From Pegea sp. RAD2-039 (Eukaryota; Chordata; Thaliacea; Salpida; Salpidae), in NCBI GenBank assembly GCA_034620365.1, contig JAQGEQ010000091.1, positions 558,001-622,000 of the forward strand: a stretch of 64,000 nucleotides of DNA, given 5' to 3'. Below are positions 39,097-52,100 of this stretch, one piece after another. How positions within the stretch are numbered: position 1 is the first letter of the stretch; the number at the start of each line of letters is the position of its first letter. The notes below the pieces were generated by a model, which saw nothing but the letters and a program-made list of their open reading frames with translations, made no database searches and was not told the DNA's origin. The translations under genes were made by a program, and so were the position numbers.

Positions 39097-40545
39097 ATGT
39101 TGGGGAAACTACCAAAACGTACAACTTCCGTAAAATATTCAAGAAGCTATTTAGAAGATGTAGAATTATCAAGAAGACTTTTGCAAGATTTGGTTGATAC
39201 AATTTCAATGCAAACAACTAACTTAAGCTTCCATTATATAAAAGAGGTTAGATTTTTTTAACTTTCTCGAAAAGTATTTATTCTGTCACAAAAATGTTCT
39301 ATTTTAGTAAATATATTTGTTCAGTAGATATAAAAAAGTGTTAAATAGTTTTTATAATCAAACTAATTACTCTGTATTTTGTTTGCAAAATAGAAAAGAA
39401 ATAAAATAAATGAAAATATTTTTAGGCGAAATTGTTGATTGATTTAGGGAATCTTATTCCTAAAAAATCTCTGAAAAACCTTCATAGTTTCGGTAATATT
39501 ATTCAAGAACTGAAGATACTATGGAAGATTAACAGAATGGATCTGGATTTACTTGAAAAGCTGTTGGATAAAGTTAAGATGTTGGAGACTTTTAAGGATA
39601 CTATTGACAGGTTTAAAGAGAAGATTCAATACGAAAATCTTACTATGTCATCAGAACATGACGTCACGTCAATAATTAGCTCACTTCATAACGTCTTACA
39701 AAGTGAATTTTGTTTTATAATCATAAAAGTAAAATGTGGTGCGTTTGAAAATAACTTTTTAGTAGAAGTAATAAAATATTTCTTATAACTCTAATTATAG
39801 TAAAATCAATTATAAATAATTTTAAAGATTCACAATCCACTCACAAAGTCTATACAACTATATGCTTGCTTCATTTTGGTGATGGGAACTCTTTTAATCG
39901 TAAGAGATTAGTGTGCCTCAAGGAAGAAGTCACTTTTATGCTTGGCATCAACTATTACCAAGTAGTTAAAGCTCACAGTTTAGACTGATTCAATCTCAAG
40001 ACATTATTTGATAAAATTTATTTTCAAACAAAGTTTGAACAACTAATTCTATTTTTTTTTATTTCTGCAACTTGTCATCAAAGTCTTTTAAGATCAGTGC
40101 TGCTTATAGATGACTTACATATCTAAGATGCAAGGACCAGGGAATGGTTTTGTGACAGTCTACCAATTCCCAATGGCTGCTGGATGTAAATTGGTTTCTT
40201 TGGCTCGAGAAGGCAATGAAAACTTAATTGGATTAGGTCTGCAGGGTCTGCAAATTATAGGTTCAGCATTCAAATATTTTTTCATGAAATTTACTAAATG
40301 GTTTTTAATGTAATTTGGTTGTAAGTAAAATTTCAGCAAACTTAGAAGAAGCTTTTATAGAAATCATTTTCAAATTTATTTCTATTCTTTTTTATAATTT
40401 AGGTTCAAACGGCTTGAAGTACACACAACATTTGCCAAGAAATGTTCATCAAAATTCACTTCTACAACCTTCAAAGCAATCTGTTAAAGGTGAGGAGATA
40501 GATTTGAAACAAACTGTTCCTGTAACAGAGTTAAAGATAAAATAA
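39097..40545 (+). CDS. Death-effector-domain (DED) protein with C-terminal invertebrate immune-type domain
   Basis: Five exons, 39097-39246, 39426-39702, 39828-39961, 40110-40236 and 40403-40545, join in phase to a 276-residue protein. Residues about 18-112 read as a six-helix death-effector domain. LSRRLLQDLVDTI is followed by LSFHYIKEAKLLI, a short IPKKSL turn, a helix IIQELKILWKIN, and RMDLDLLEKLLDKV, matching the order seen in FADD and caspase-8 DEDs. Residues about 145-230 (CLKEEVTFMLGINYYQ, then NGFVTVYQFPMAAGCKLVSLAREGN) resemble a compact alpha/beta domain that I recall from cnidarian and mollusc DED/death-domain proteins. The tail is polar. From family knowledge DEDs self-associate to recruit caspases or assemble innate immune signalling. 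No caspase domain is encoded here, so an adaptor role is inferred. The exon 2 and exon 3 donors are the least certain parts. Confidence 0.6.
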
Positions 40546-40602
40546 AAAATATTTTCATTAATTTAAAAAAAGTTTATACAACATTAAACATTTTTTTGTT
40601 TC

Positions 40603-40608
40603 AATAAA
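40603..40608 (+). terminator. Polyadenylation signal of the DED gene
   Basis: AATAAA follows a T-rich stretch 58 bases after the stop codon and precedes the next gene's frame by about 130 bases, implying a very short 3' UTR and separate transcripts. Confidence 0.5.
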
Positions 40609-40738
40609 AGTGAAACAAATTAATTAATCTTTTGAAATTATTCATCATTCTAAGTAAACTCTAAGGCTTGTATCAACACTAAAAATATTACTAGGAGACA
40701 CTCTAGACCCAAAACATGATCAATTCTACCTTTCAAGG

Positions 40739-41665
40739 ATGATTTCTTCTGTAAAGATAAAAAGCCAAAAATTTCCGTTGCTAGAATCACAACAAAAACA
40801 AACTAAAGCGCGGATGAAAGCTATAGAGGACACTATAAATCTTTTTACTAGACCTGAAAATCAAGAGTTGATCGATATTCTTTTACAGCAGGTCGATATC
40901 CTTTTGTAGCATTTTGTTTTGCTTTTAAATGAGATAATTGAACAATTATGTTGATGTAGCAAATGTTGCACCTAGATTTTGAAAAGTATTTTAATAATAA
41001 TTTATTTATATTTTTATTCATTAAATTGTCATAAATATATAAAATATTTAATACAAATTTGGTTTAGTTGAAAGAATAAAGTTATTAAAGCTTAAAATAT
41101 TTCGTTAAATCTTTTTGAATACTGTAAGAATATTAGAATCTACAAAATCAAAAGTTATTTATTTAAGAGTAAAATATCACTTAAGAAAACCTTTTAGTTA
41201 TCTTAGTCTTAACAATTTATATAGTCAAATATTTATCAGAAAAAATAACTTGTTGTATATTTATAGATAAAAAAACTAAACACACAAGTATCATCATTGA
41301 AGAAAGATCTACAGACAAAAACAAGGAGATTAAATTATAAGCAGGGCTTGGTTAGACAAATAGAAAAAGAAATTAAAAAGATGGAAATGAAACTGGAAAT
41401 TAAAGCTGTTGAAATAAGTAGTAATAATGACAGACTCGTTCAAGTAAGAAATAAAATTAAGTTTTTTTGTTAACTTTCCTCTGTAATAATCTTTTAATTG
41501 AATTTTTAGAAGTTGTATCTCGTTAATGAAGAAAATAAATATTTAAGAAATTCTCTGAGAAAATTACAAATAAAATTGGAAAAACAAAATGATGCAGATA
41601 AAGAAAAACAGCTTCAAGAGCTGATGACAGTCTCCCAGATTAAAAAAATAAGTTATAGTTTGTGA
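40739..41665 (+). CDS. Small coiled-coil protein of unknown function
   Basis: Three exons, 40739-40891, 41267-41443 and 41510-41665, all joined in phase 0, give a 161-residue protein. After about 30 residues it is almost entirely charged helix with heptad-like Leu/Ile spacing (for example IKKLNTQVSSLKKDL, VRQIEKEIKKMEMKL and LYLVNEENKYLRNSL), so a parallel coiled coil is expected. The frame is open for about 90 bases upstream of the chosen ATG without another ATG, so a longer 5' coding exon is possible. It lies on the same strand only 194 bases after the DED gene's stop, with a polyadenylation signal between them. No family was recognised. It may act as a structural or centrosomal/ciliary helix protein, but that is only inference from composition. 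Confidence 0.5.
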
Positions 41666-41803
41666 ATCAGTGATTTAAAAACTTTTAAAGTCTTTTGATT
41701 CTGGTGTTTGATTTTGAAAGTATTGACCTTTTCTGGTAAAAAACTATTTGTCTTAAAAGTAAATGGAAACTTGTTGTTTGTGTTTCATTATACTTACTAT
41801 AAT

Positions 41804-41809
41804 AATAAA
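41804..41809 (+). terminator. Candidate polyadenylation signal of the coiled-coil gene
   Basis: AATAAA lies 139 bases downstream of the stop codon, within an AATAATAAAA run. Confidence 0.4.
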
Positions 41810-41819
41810 ACAATCTTTA

Positions 41820-42950
41820 TGGAAATTCGGATAAAAGCTCTTAATTTCATGATAAAAACCTTAAAATAGATGAAGAACAAACGAGAGCTATTTCTAAATA
41901 AATGTCAAAAGTTTGAAATAAAATTGAAGATTTTATTAATTGGGGTGAAAAGATGTAATTTCAAAAACTTTGAGAAACTTGAAACTCAATTTTATCAAAA
42001 GATTTAAAAAGTTTTTATAATTAGATAGGAAAGTTGAATGAGTAATATTAAACTATCTTCAGTTTCTTAATAATTTTCTTATCCATTTGTTTCAGTAAAA
42101 TAAGAAATGAATAAAAACAGTTTTTAAGATATTTATTTGATCTATAAAGTAAAAAACCTTACAATGAAGTATGTAGCTTAGTTAGTAACAAGCTTTCTCT
42201 CTCACTAAATTATACAAATATTAAAAGACTTGAAAAAAGTTTGTACAAATATTTCACAAAACTTACAGCTAAATATATCAATAAATAAAACTCACAAAGA
42301 TATAAATGAAATTTACTTATTAGTGTGTCTTGATTTGTAATTCCAATTAAGTAAATAACTAATATTATCTACTAGTGCAAGAAAAAATTAATTTTGAAAA
42401 CTGAATAAGCCAGCTACGTCAGATTAGTCTCATTCATTACTTTAAAAACTTGTTTTTAGAAATTATGACACATGTACAAGATGATTAGAAAATCTTTAGA
42501 AAGCGTTTTACCTGTTCATAAAATTATTTGAATTTTATTAAAAAGATTTAATGAAATGTATTTACAAAATTTTAAAGATAAGAGATAAAAAATTGATGAT
42601 TTGAAGAATAGTTTTATACTTCAATAAATACAAAATAACATCCAGAAATAAAATTGAAGCAATTTGAAAAATGGGAATTTCTGAAATAAGAGACTTGAAG
42701 AAAAAACATTTAATCAATTATCCTGAAAGAAATTGGTTGGTTCTGTAAGCAGACGTCCTTAATGAAGAAACCAATTATAAAATGGTTTAAAAATACGACT
42801 ACAAGTTGACTGTCCACTTTTGACGTATTTTCATCCAAATGATGATTTAAAAACCAGCTATAATTCAAGAAATAATTCAAGCTGTAAAAACAGTAAACTA
42901 ACCCTTAAATAAAATGTTCAAAACAAGAAAACTACAGTTTGTATCGTCCT
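41820..42950. other. Convergent intergenic spacer
   Basis: This A+T-rich spacer separates the 3' ends of the plus-strand coiled-coil gene and minus-strand SZT2. No gene or repeat was recognised. Confidence 0.5.
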
Positions 42951-42953
42951 TCA

Positions 42954-42959
42954 TTTATT
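42954..42959 (-). terminator. Polyadenylation signal of SZT2
   Basis: The minus strand reads AATAAA 157 bases after the SZT2 stop codon, a usual distance. No closer canonical hexamer was seen on that strand. Confidence 0.4.
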
Positions 42960-43115
42960 ACATCAATATCAAATATTTGTTATCATAGAAAGAACAAATT
43001 AAAAAAAAAACACAATAAGCAATCAGCTGAATGAATAAATAGCTAAGCGAAATAAAGGGCAGTGATAAAAGTTGCAAACATCAATCTGATTGAAATTGTT
43101 ATTGATATTGATTGT

Positions 43116-46100
43116 CTAGATTAGACGTTGAAGTAATGCCAAGTTGAAAAATTCATTTAAAATTTGCTCAAGTAGATTTTTAGATATTGAATCACATTCT
43201 TTCACATCACAAACAACTGATTCACAAAGAGGTAAGACGACTTTGACGGAAGTAATTACGTTTGCCACGTTTACTCCGATCACTATCATTACATCAATAA
43301 ATTGTCGTTTTGATTGAGGAAAGACACAAACTCTCTTGCTTAAATTTTCGTTAATGACATAGCAATAAGAGAATTTAATAAATCGTTTCAAGAATCGATC
43401 TCTATCAAATTTGATTTCACTCAAAAGAGAGTCGATATCTGGTTCATAATCTGATGCAGAACTGACTCGACTGATTTCAAGGATTATTTTCAAGTCATTC
43501 TTCACTTGAGTATTCTGAAGATTTGAACGTTCTTTTGCAAGATTATACATACAAGTGTAAAGAATTGAACGTTGGCATTCAATTTCAAGACCAACTAAAA
43601 GCTTGGAGATTGTACATCTTGTCCGATACATTTCACAATTACGAATGAAACCCTTTCCTGATTGACAATCTAACTCATCGCTATCGTCTAAGGAGTTTCG
43701 ACGAATTTCACTGAATTCTAACCCAGTAGCAAATGCGTGAGATACATTGATCTCAGACTGAATTTGTTTCATCAACTGTAATGATGAGATACCTTCCTCA
43801 TTAGCATTTGACAAGTTGTTCTTAGATTCAGTAAAGATCACGTAGATAAGTAAAGATAATTTGTCATCAATATCATCTTTCTTTGACTTGGACACAATTA
43901 TTTGGATATCATACTTAGAATGAATTGAATAAGGACAATCCTTTAGATGAACCTTCTCATCCAGTGGCTTGAGAGATAACAAAATAGCTTCAGAAGTTTC
44001 TCTACCAGGAATACTTTTAAATCCAAAACGGTTTGCGTGTTCGATTAGAAAGTCAAAAATAACTGAAGATTTGATTCGACTTTTTCTTTGAGTATGAATA
44101 ACTTCTGTGCATTGTAAACGTTCTGTTGTATCTACAAATCTTGAATAATATTCTACACTTAGAGAAATTAGATTAATAAAATTGTTGCCCAATAGATCAG
44201 TTGGTATCTTATGTTGAAGTTGATAACAAAGGAAATTTATATGAAGATCAAAACATAGGGATTGAAACCTAGTTGATTTAGCAAGACCACAACAACACAA
44301 GATGAAATCGATGTTATGTCTTAGTGTCCGACTATCTGTTGTTTTCACGTTCTCAATCACATACAGTTTAGCTACACATTTTGATTCTTTTAAATCAATT
44401 GTCAAAATCAAAATAGAATCAGATACGACACGATAAAAATAAACTGGTTCATGATCACTACTGTTAGATGCTTCATCATTATCTTTATTAGATGAAGACA
44501 CAAGATTAATAAGTTTAAAATCTTTCCATACTTTGTTGTAAGTTTCAAATAATCCTTTTTTCATAAATAGAAGAGCATCTAAATGGAAGTTACATCTTGC
44601 TTGTTGATTCTCATCAACTTTTCCAATTTTTTCTCCTCCTGAATATTTCTTAGATAGAAATCTTGATGGTCTAGTAGAATGGTCACTAGAGCTTTTTGCA
44701 ATCGGTTCCAAAGTCTTTGAAGTGAGAACGGGGCAAGTTACAGTGTAAATAAGACGAGCATATGAAAATACAACGGCAAATGACTTGCGAGGATATGTAA
44801 ATGAAGGCGAAACACAACACGAGCCGCTACAAGCAAACCGATTAATCGTCCAACTATCATCCACTAGGTGTCGTCTTTTTCTGCAAACTGATAAAGCTTG
44901 CTCGCCTACAACTTTCAGCTGATCCATTTCTTTCGTGATGACCATACTTTCGACTGTACTAGGCAGTTGTTCACCGAAGAAGACTTCATCAACACTATTC
45001 CGAAGCTTTGGGTTCTCTCTAATCTTTGGTTTGTCGTCAATCAGTGATCTTAAACCGTATGGTTGGTTGTTTAAGTCAAGCAATTTACTCATAGGCAAGT
45101 TTGCTTTAAAAAGCCCAAGTTTTTGAAACGTTAGGTTTTGTAGTAGCCGATATCGAGTCTCTTTGAAATGGATTTGATGTTTCAAACTTTGAATGAGCTT
45201 CTTTGATTTATCATTTGCTAAATTATACATGAGTAAAGAAATTTTAGTGAGAGAGAACTTGACAATTATTGCGTTTCTACGAGAGATATATTCTTTAACC
45301 TGAAGATCATGGGGAGAAGGACTACAGTCTCGTTGAATAGACGGATCATGAGGTGCAAACTTTTGAAACGAAGTGATACGCGTAGAGTGTAATCCCTGAG
45401 AAAATTTGTTGTGTCTTCCTAATGCTATCACAATATAATCATTAGATTGACTAGTAGATGAAGAAAAGTTCGACCAAATTTTTCCATCTATACTCTGGTA
45501 ACAAAGAACATTAGCATCAGGTACAAATTTTTCGAGTTCTTCACGGATACAACCAACTATACTTGGAATTATTGACAGATTTGTGCACTGCATAGAATTG
45601 ATTGCTACAGAAGGACTTCGAAGTCGGTCATAAGCATGCAACAACCAATTAGGAAAATATGTGTGATAATAAGCACTTAAATAACTCTCAGTAATTTCAT
45701 TTTTTTCTAAAAACACTTTTGTAGCTGTACACTTTAAAGAAGGGTCCTCTAGCTCCGAGACAAGATTTCGCATAGCCAACGTCTTTGAAGAAGACATAGT
45801 AAAATCTTTAAGAGGCATACACAGGAATTTCTCATTAATCAGATCACACATACTATGATGAAGTGCTTGTTCAAGTTTATATATTAATGATTCAGTTTGC
45901 ATATTATCCTGTCTCCATATACAAAAGCGAGCGATTGGATAACATATATCTGATTTACTTTTGTTATCTTCTAATTCAGACACATCAATTTTTTTAGCAA
46001 AAGTTGATTTGATTAACAACCCTACGTCATCTAGAAAGTTCAGATTTCTACTAGCAGACGTCTCACAATGTTTATGATTGAGTAAGACATCAGATGAGAT

Positions 46101-49100
46101 GCAAGCAATTCCTTGATCAGCTTTACCTTTTTCAGTGAAAGCAATATACAAATAAATTTTACTAGCCAAGGTGATATCGTCTGAGTTTGATTTACGGAGT
46201 TCACTATATGATAAAAACTGTCCATTCTTAGAGCTTGAGTCAGTATATCTTGGAGCGATTAGAAATTGGAACATATTTTGATGTAAATAGAAAACAAAAT
46301 CTGAATATAAGGAGCTACTTACTAAGTTAACTGGTAGTGAAAAAGCTACTTTATCATTAGGAGGGTTTAGTTTCGCAAATTTCCCGTAAATATCACTTTT
46401 ACGAGGTTGGATTAGATTGATATCAGCAGGTGAGATCTTGAACATCGGATTTCGACTTAACATCAACATCAGATACTCCAAGACGACATCTTCCATTTTA
46501 CGCTGAATGCTGAGCCTCAAACCTTCAATGTAATTCAAATTTGCTTCATTCAATTCGTGGACACCGTACCAGTAGATAAGCATCTGACACTTATTAACGG
46601 GTTTTGGGGCGGTTGGTAGTGCTTCAACTTCAGTGTCCTCGTTCTCAGCAAACAGTACAGAGGACCTACGACCATCGTGGAGACGAAAGTTTACTAAAAT
46701 CTTACAATAACACACGCTTTGATCTTCAATCACAAACACAAACATATCTTTCTGATTTTCAACACTGAAGCTTTTCAGATGCGCGCGAACGGTCGTCATG
46801 GCAACCGACACATTTGTGTTGTGATGAGCATCGGTTAGTTTGTGATGTAAATCGATTACATGTTTCAATCGGCACGAGCAAGCAAAGTGGCCGGGTAGAA
46901 AGAGCAGTGAGGCGGCGAGACTAATTTTATCTTCGAAGCAATCACCGCTATCAGCAATCGAGCTTGATTGAACTTTTATATCTTTCTTGTGTCTCGCCCA
47001 GACTTCTTCTGGTGACTCTTCCACAAGGAGCGGATGACAAATCCTAGTTTCATTCAGCTCTTTTAACAACAAGATCTGATTCACAGATCTTCGAGCTCTT
47101 CGAATGTTGCTTTTAATTAAAGGAAAAACTCGTTTAGATTCCAATCCGAATCCCTTGGAGTTATTGGAACTCGCACGAGTGTGCAAATACAAGATGCACT
47201 CATCATCTTTTACTCGCATAATCGCCAACAGATCTTTAAATCGAGTCATATCCGGATTCCAGTATTTACAGCAGCTTACGCTGTAAGGGCAATCATCAAA
47301 ATCACTTTCACCTCCTGCATCGTAACCTGATTCCATCCAACTAGTACAACTGAGTTGTCGAGATGAATCTGCTGATAGAGGACTGAGTAAAGCGTCGTTA
47401 GAAACCACTTGACCCAACATGAAGTTGCTAGGGAACTTTCTAGTTGCAAGGTTAGGTTCAAAGTTGAACATGTTCTGTGAAATATTTGCTACTTGAAGAT
47501 CTGTTGGAGTTACTGGGACTGAAACAGATGTATCTTTTGGTTTCGTAAAATGTGTTTTCCTGATACTTGATTGGTTGGAAGTATGATTACTGTCTGGATT
47601 CCATGGTGAAGAACAAAACCGGAAGTGATCCTCCTGATTTTCATTGATCATTTTACTCTTGCCTTTTAAGAGTATCGGAAGTTGAATGTTAGAGGTAGAT
47701 GATGATTTATTTGTTCTTGAGGACTTGAAGTCAGAGTTAGAAGCTTCATTGAGAATATCTGCTTCAATTTCAGGAACAGAAAGAGAATTAACATTTAAAG
47801 TTTTAAAAGAAAGATTTTGAGAAGATTTTGATTGGTTGCTGAATTTGATTAGTCTGTCAACAGTTGATAAATCTTCACTACTATTCACTGAAGATAGAGG
47901 ATTTATAGGGAAGAAAGAACAATCAAACTTCCAGTAGTAGCTTGTCTTCTCTTTTCGTAACTTGTAATCAGGAACTCTAAGTTTATCGAACTCTTTTGCA
48001 AACAGTAATCTACTTTTATCTGCACCATATATAAATGTTAGAGGAACTTTAACAACGTGACAGTTATTCGATTTTACACTTCTAACATGTTCAGTTATTC
48101 TACCTAAACTATCTTCAGATAGAGGATCACATTTACTTAATGCTGATATATATTCATCTCTTACCAGCCACTCAACTGTTTTTCGAGTCTTATCAATATG
48201 ACTTAAACAAGTAGCAGGAGGAGAATTATTATCACTAGGATCAGGAAGATATATCCAAATAAAATCAAGAGTTATTTGTAAAGCTGAAAGATCGATCTTA
48301 TCGCAGTGACGTTCAAATGAGTTAAGGACGGTTCGAAGGTTGGTTGGCATGGTACTGACTGGTACTATTCCATGGTTACCAGATTTTCTGTCTCGAACAG
48401 TACAGAATATTGAAAGAAACAAAGGAATGGCATCGTTGTAGGCGCCGTTTTTTGTGGATTCATAATCGCTATTAGCAGCAATATTTTGTTTTGAAGAGTG
48501 TGTATGAGCTTGTACAGATGAGAATAGTTCGAGGTTGTGGACAGAGTCCTCATTAGTTCCAAAATCACATTCTGGATCTGAATCTAGGTTGCTGATGAGC
48601 ATGGAGTCATTCTCTCTCAAGGCTGTTGTGTGATTTGTCGCCGCATAAAATAAGTTTGAAATTGAAGGTACTGGACTACAATATAAATGAAGAACGTTGT
48701 CAAAATATTTACTGACACAAGATTCAGACGCTGAGGAGGGATTTCTTGATCGGATTTTGGAAACAGAAAAGTCAGGAAGATTTTTCCAATCATTGACAAA
48801 GAGACATTGTTGAATGAGTGTGTTAAGTTTTTCAGTATTAGGTAGAGACTGTGCAGGTATCTTTTTAGGGATTGGTTTTTCAGGTGTGTCTTCTTCTTTA
48901 TTTTCAACTGAAGTTTTGTCGCATTCTGTTGAAGTCTCCAACTCGGTTTTATCTGCTTCTAGGGCTTTATCAAAGCTAACAAAAGCACTTTGTGAATGGA
49001 TATTGATCTCTGTGTTGTCTCTATTTGATTCAAGCGATTTACAAATTTGTTTGCTTTTTACAAAATGAGGTTGAATCATTTTAAAGGTGGATTGCTGTGA

Positions 49101-52100
49101 TGAGTTTATTCGTTGATCACTGGCATCAAAGCTATCTTTTTCTAATAAAAGTGTCTCTTCCTCTTGAACTGTGAAATGTGAATCAATTGAAGAGTCTTCT
49201 ACCTTCATCGACTGAGAAAGACTTTTTTGTTGCAACTGAGAAGCTTTAAAATAAAGCGTTTCAGGGCAATTAAAAAGTAGGAAGTTAGTAATGTCAACTT
49301 CATCTACGTATTCATCCATAAAATAGTCGGTTGCTATGTGGACATCATCATTACTAACTGATATAGCACCAGACGATTTGACAGCCGTAAAGACAATAGA
49401 CACGAAGGAACGGTAGTAAAGATCACGAATGTAGTAGCAGAAGTTCTTGTGAACTAGACTGTCTTTGTTTTGTGATGAGAATACATCTTCATTATCAAGA
49501 TCTCCATCATACAAGCCTGAGAAATCATTGTCGTCATCAAAGCATCCTGTACTTTGTATTAATGAGCTCTCAAAGTTACCATCAAGAACATTTGAGCTAG
49601 AAACTCTATAATCTTCAACAGTTTCATACCATTCAACATTCTGTTTGACAAATGCACAGTCGCTTTGAAGGAAAACACGAACAAACTTTTTTAATGAACA
49701 TTCGAAGAGAAATACTGATAAGGTTCTTTGCTTGTTTAAAAACATTTCTTCTTTTGAATCATTGCTTTTACTGGAAATATTGCTGCTGGTTGACAACTTT
49801 TTAGTTGAAATTCGTCTTTTAAATCTCAAACCATGCCATGCTTCTAGCATTGATTCGTTTTCTTTAGGCGAGTTTTGTTTTAGAGGATCAGTGACTGTAG
49901 TGTCAGTGTCACGATGAGAACAGCTTGTGAATTCTTCATTAAATGTAAGATGATCTTGATATGTTGATGGAATAAAGAGGATGAACATTTGCATATCACA
50001 GATACTTTTTAAGTAACATTTCCAGCTGATGTCTAGTGATGAATGTGGGGAACGTTTTTGCTTTGCTTCACATGAAAAACAAACTTTGGAAAAAATGATA
50101 TCAGTGATATTTTCACTTTCATGTTCTGATAATTTGATTTCAGAATCCATTTCTTTGAAAATCTGTGAATGAAAATGTTCAAAAATCAGTTCATTTGGTT
50201 CAGATTTACTAGAAGCAGTTTGTTCCAGAAGTGAAAGTAACAGTTTTACACGAGAACAATTTCTTAACAAAGCTTCAAAATTAAAAACTGTTGGATAATG
50301 AACAATATTTGAAAGATTATCAACCTCATCTTGATCTTCAATGATCCTATCATCAGAGTACATAGAGATGCTAATTTCTGGGACAGCAACTACATTACTC
50401 TTTAGTCCTTGATTAAAAACTGGTAACTTACAACTAGCAGGTAGTGTAAAGACTTTCTCTTCCTCAGCACACATTGAATTTAATGTCTCTAGTGTCTGTA
50501 CTGAACTCAAGCAAATGGTATCATAAGCAAAGATGTTATCAGCCATCTGTCTCATATTCAAACTCCGGTAATGTTGCGTTTTAATATTTTTACAGCAACA
50601 ACTTTCCGTTGGATATTTCATATTTTTTTCGTGAATAACTGTTTCTTGTGGATCTACACAAATTTCAACCGCAAGTAAATTCTCGATTGGTTTCTTGGAG
50701 AATTTAACATCAGAGTCATCATCATCGGAATCTTTTGCGCAGTAAGAAGAATCGATATCTTTAACTTCTGGAGGAAACACAATATACTGTATATGGTGAC
50801 TCCCATATTTACAGATGCAGTTATCTCCACTTTCAAATTCATTCTTATTTTGGTGGATATTTGAAAGCTCACAAACCATATTTTGGATTCCAGCTGATGA
50901 GAAAGCAATATGATAACCTTCAGCGTGTCGAATCCTCACCAGCAACTCAACAAGTGTTTTTGCATAGTCAAGATCTTTAATTGACCACACACATCTCTTA
51001 TGGTGCATGTAGAAACAGGATTTATCACTCAATCTTGCATTATCGGTGTTTAAAAGATCAAGAAGTTTTCTTTCACTGTCATTAAGATAGTTTAAAGTCA
51101 ACAAGTTATTTGGTGAACAAAGATATCTAACAAGAACCTCATTGATAGGACGTTGCAGTAGAACTCCCAAGCAATCTAAGTCAGTAGAGTTTTTGTCTGT
51201 CACAGTATTTTTATTAGATTTACAACTAGGATGACGGACTCTTTTGATTGTGGTTACACTATGGGATGTAGATGACATATTTTCAATATTTTTTCTCAAA
51301 TCTGATAATATTTCTGCACGTTTTTCAACACTTAATCCAAGTAAAAATGCAACTTTAATAACTGTTAAAGGATGACACTCAACTAGTCGAAGTACTATGA
51401 AAGAAATCGGTTGCTCAAGACTATTTTGGTCTTTCACATCTTTCGAATCATAAATAAACTTTATATATATACTATTATATGACAGAATAAAATCGCTATA
51501 ACTTCTTAACATTGCAATAAGAGCGTTGTATCCCATATCACAACTAACTCTGCTGTACTGAGGCTTTGCAGTATAATATCCTGTCATCGTGGAAATATCT
51601 GGCTGTAAAATAACTTCAACAGAATGAACATGGAACCATTGATGTATTGATGAAAGGTCTAAATTCAAAACAACTTTCCAAAACGATAGAAAATGATGAT
51701 TTACTTGTTTTGTTAAACCAGCAGCAACTGCATTATCTTTGACAGGAGTTATATAAAACAAAGCTTGACCTTGCTGTAGTGGTTCAGAAACTATATACTG
51801 ATCAGGATTATTCATAGAAGTCAATAAGTAATAGAGCATGTGTTCACTTTTAACAAGATCTTTTGTAAACTGTAAGAATGACTTAAAAACTAGCTTACGT
51901 GTAGTTGTCCAAGTATTTTGGAAACCTTTATAGACATCATGTAGGAACTCATATGTACCAATGACAAAAACTTCGATCTTACAAGACGTAGCTGATTTCT
52001 CTAGTGGCCAAGATGTAGTTACTTTATATTCAATACTTGTGAAGTTCCCCCACCAAAGTCGTTTCAGCACAGCCACTAGAAATTGATCTTCAATTGAGAT

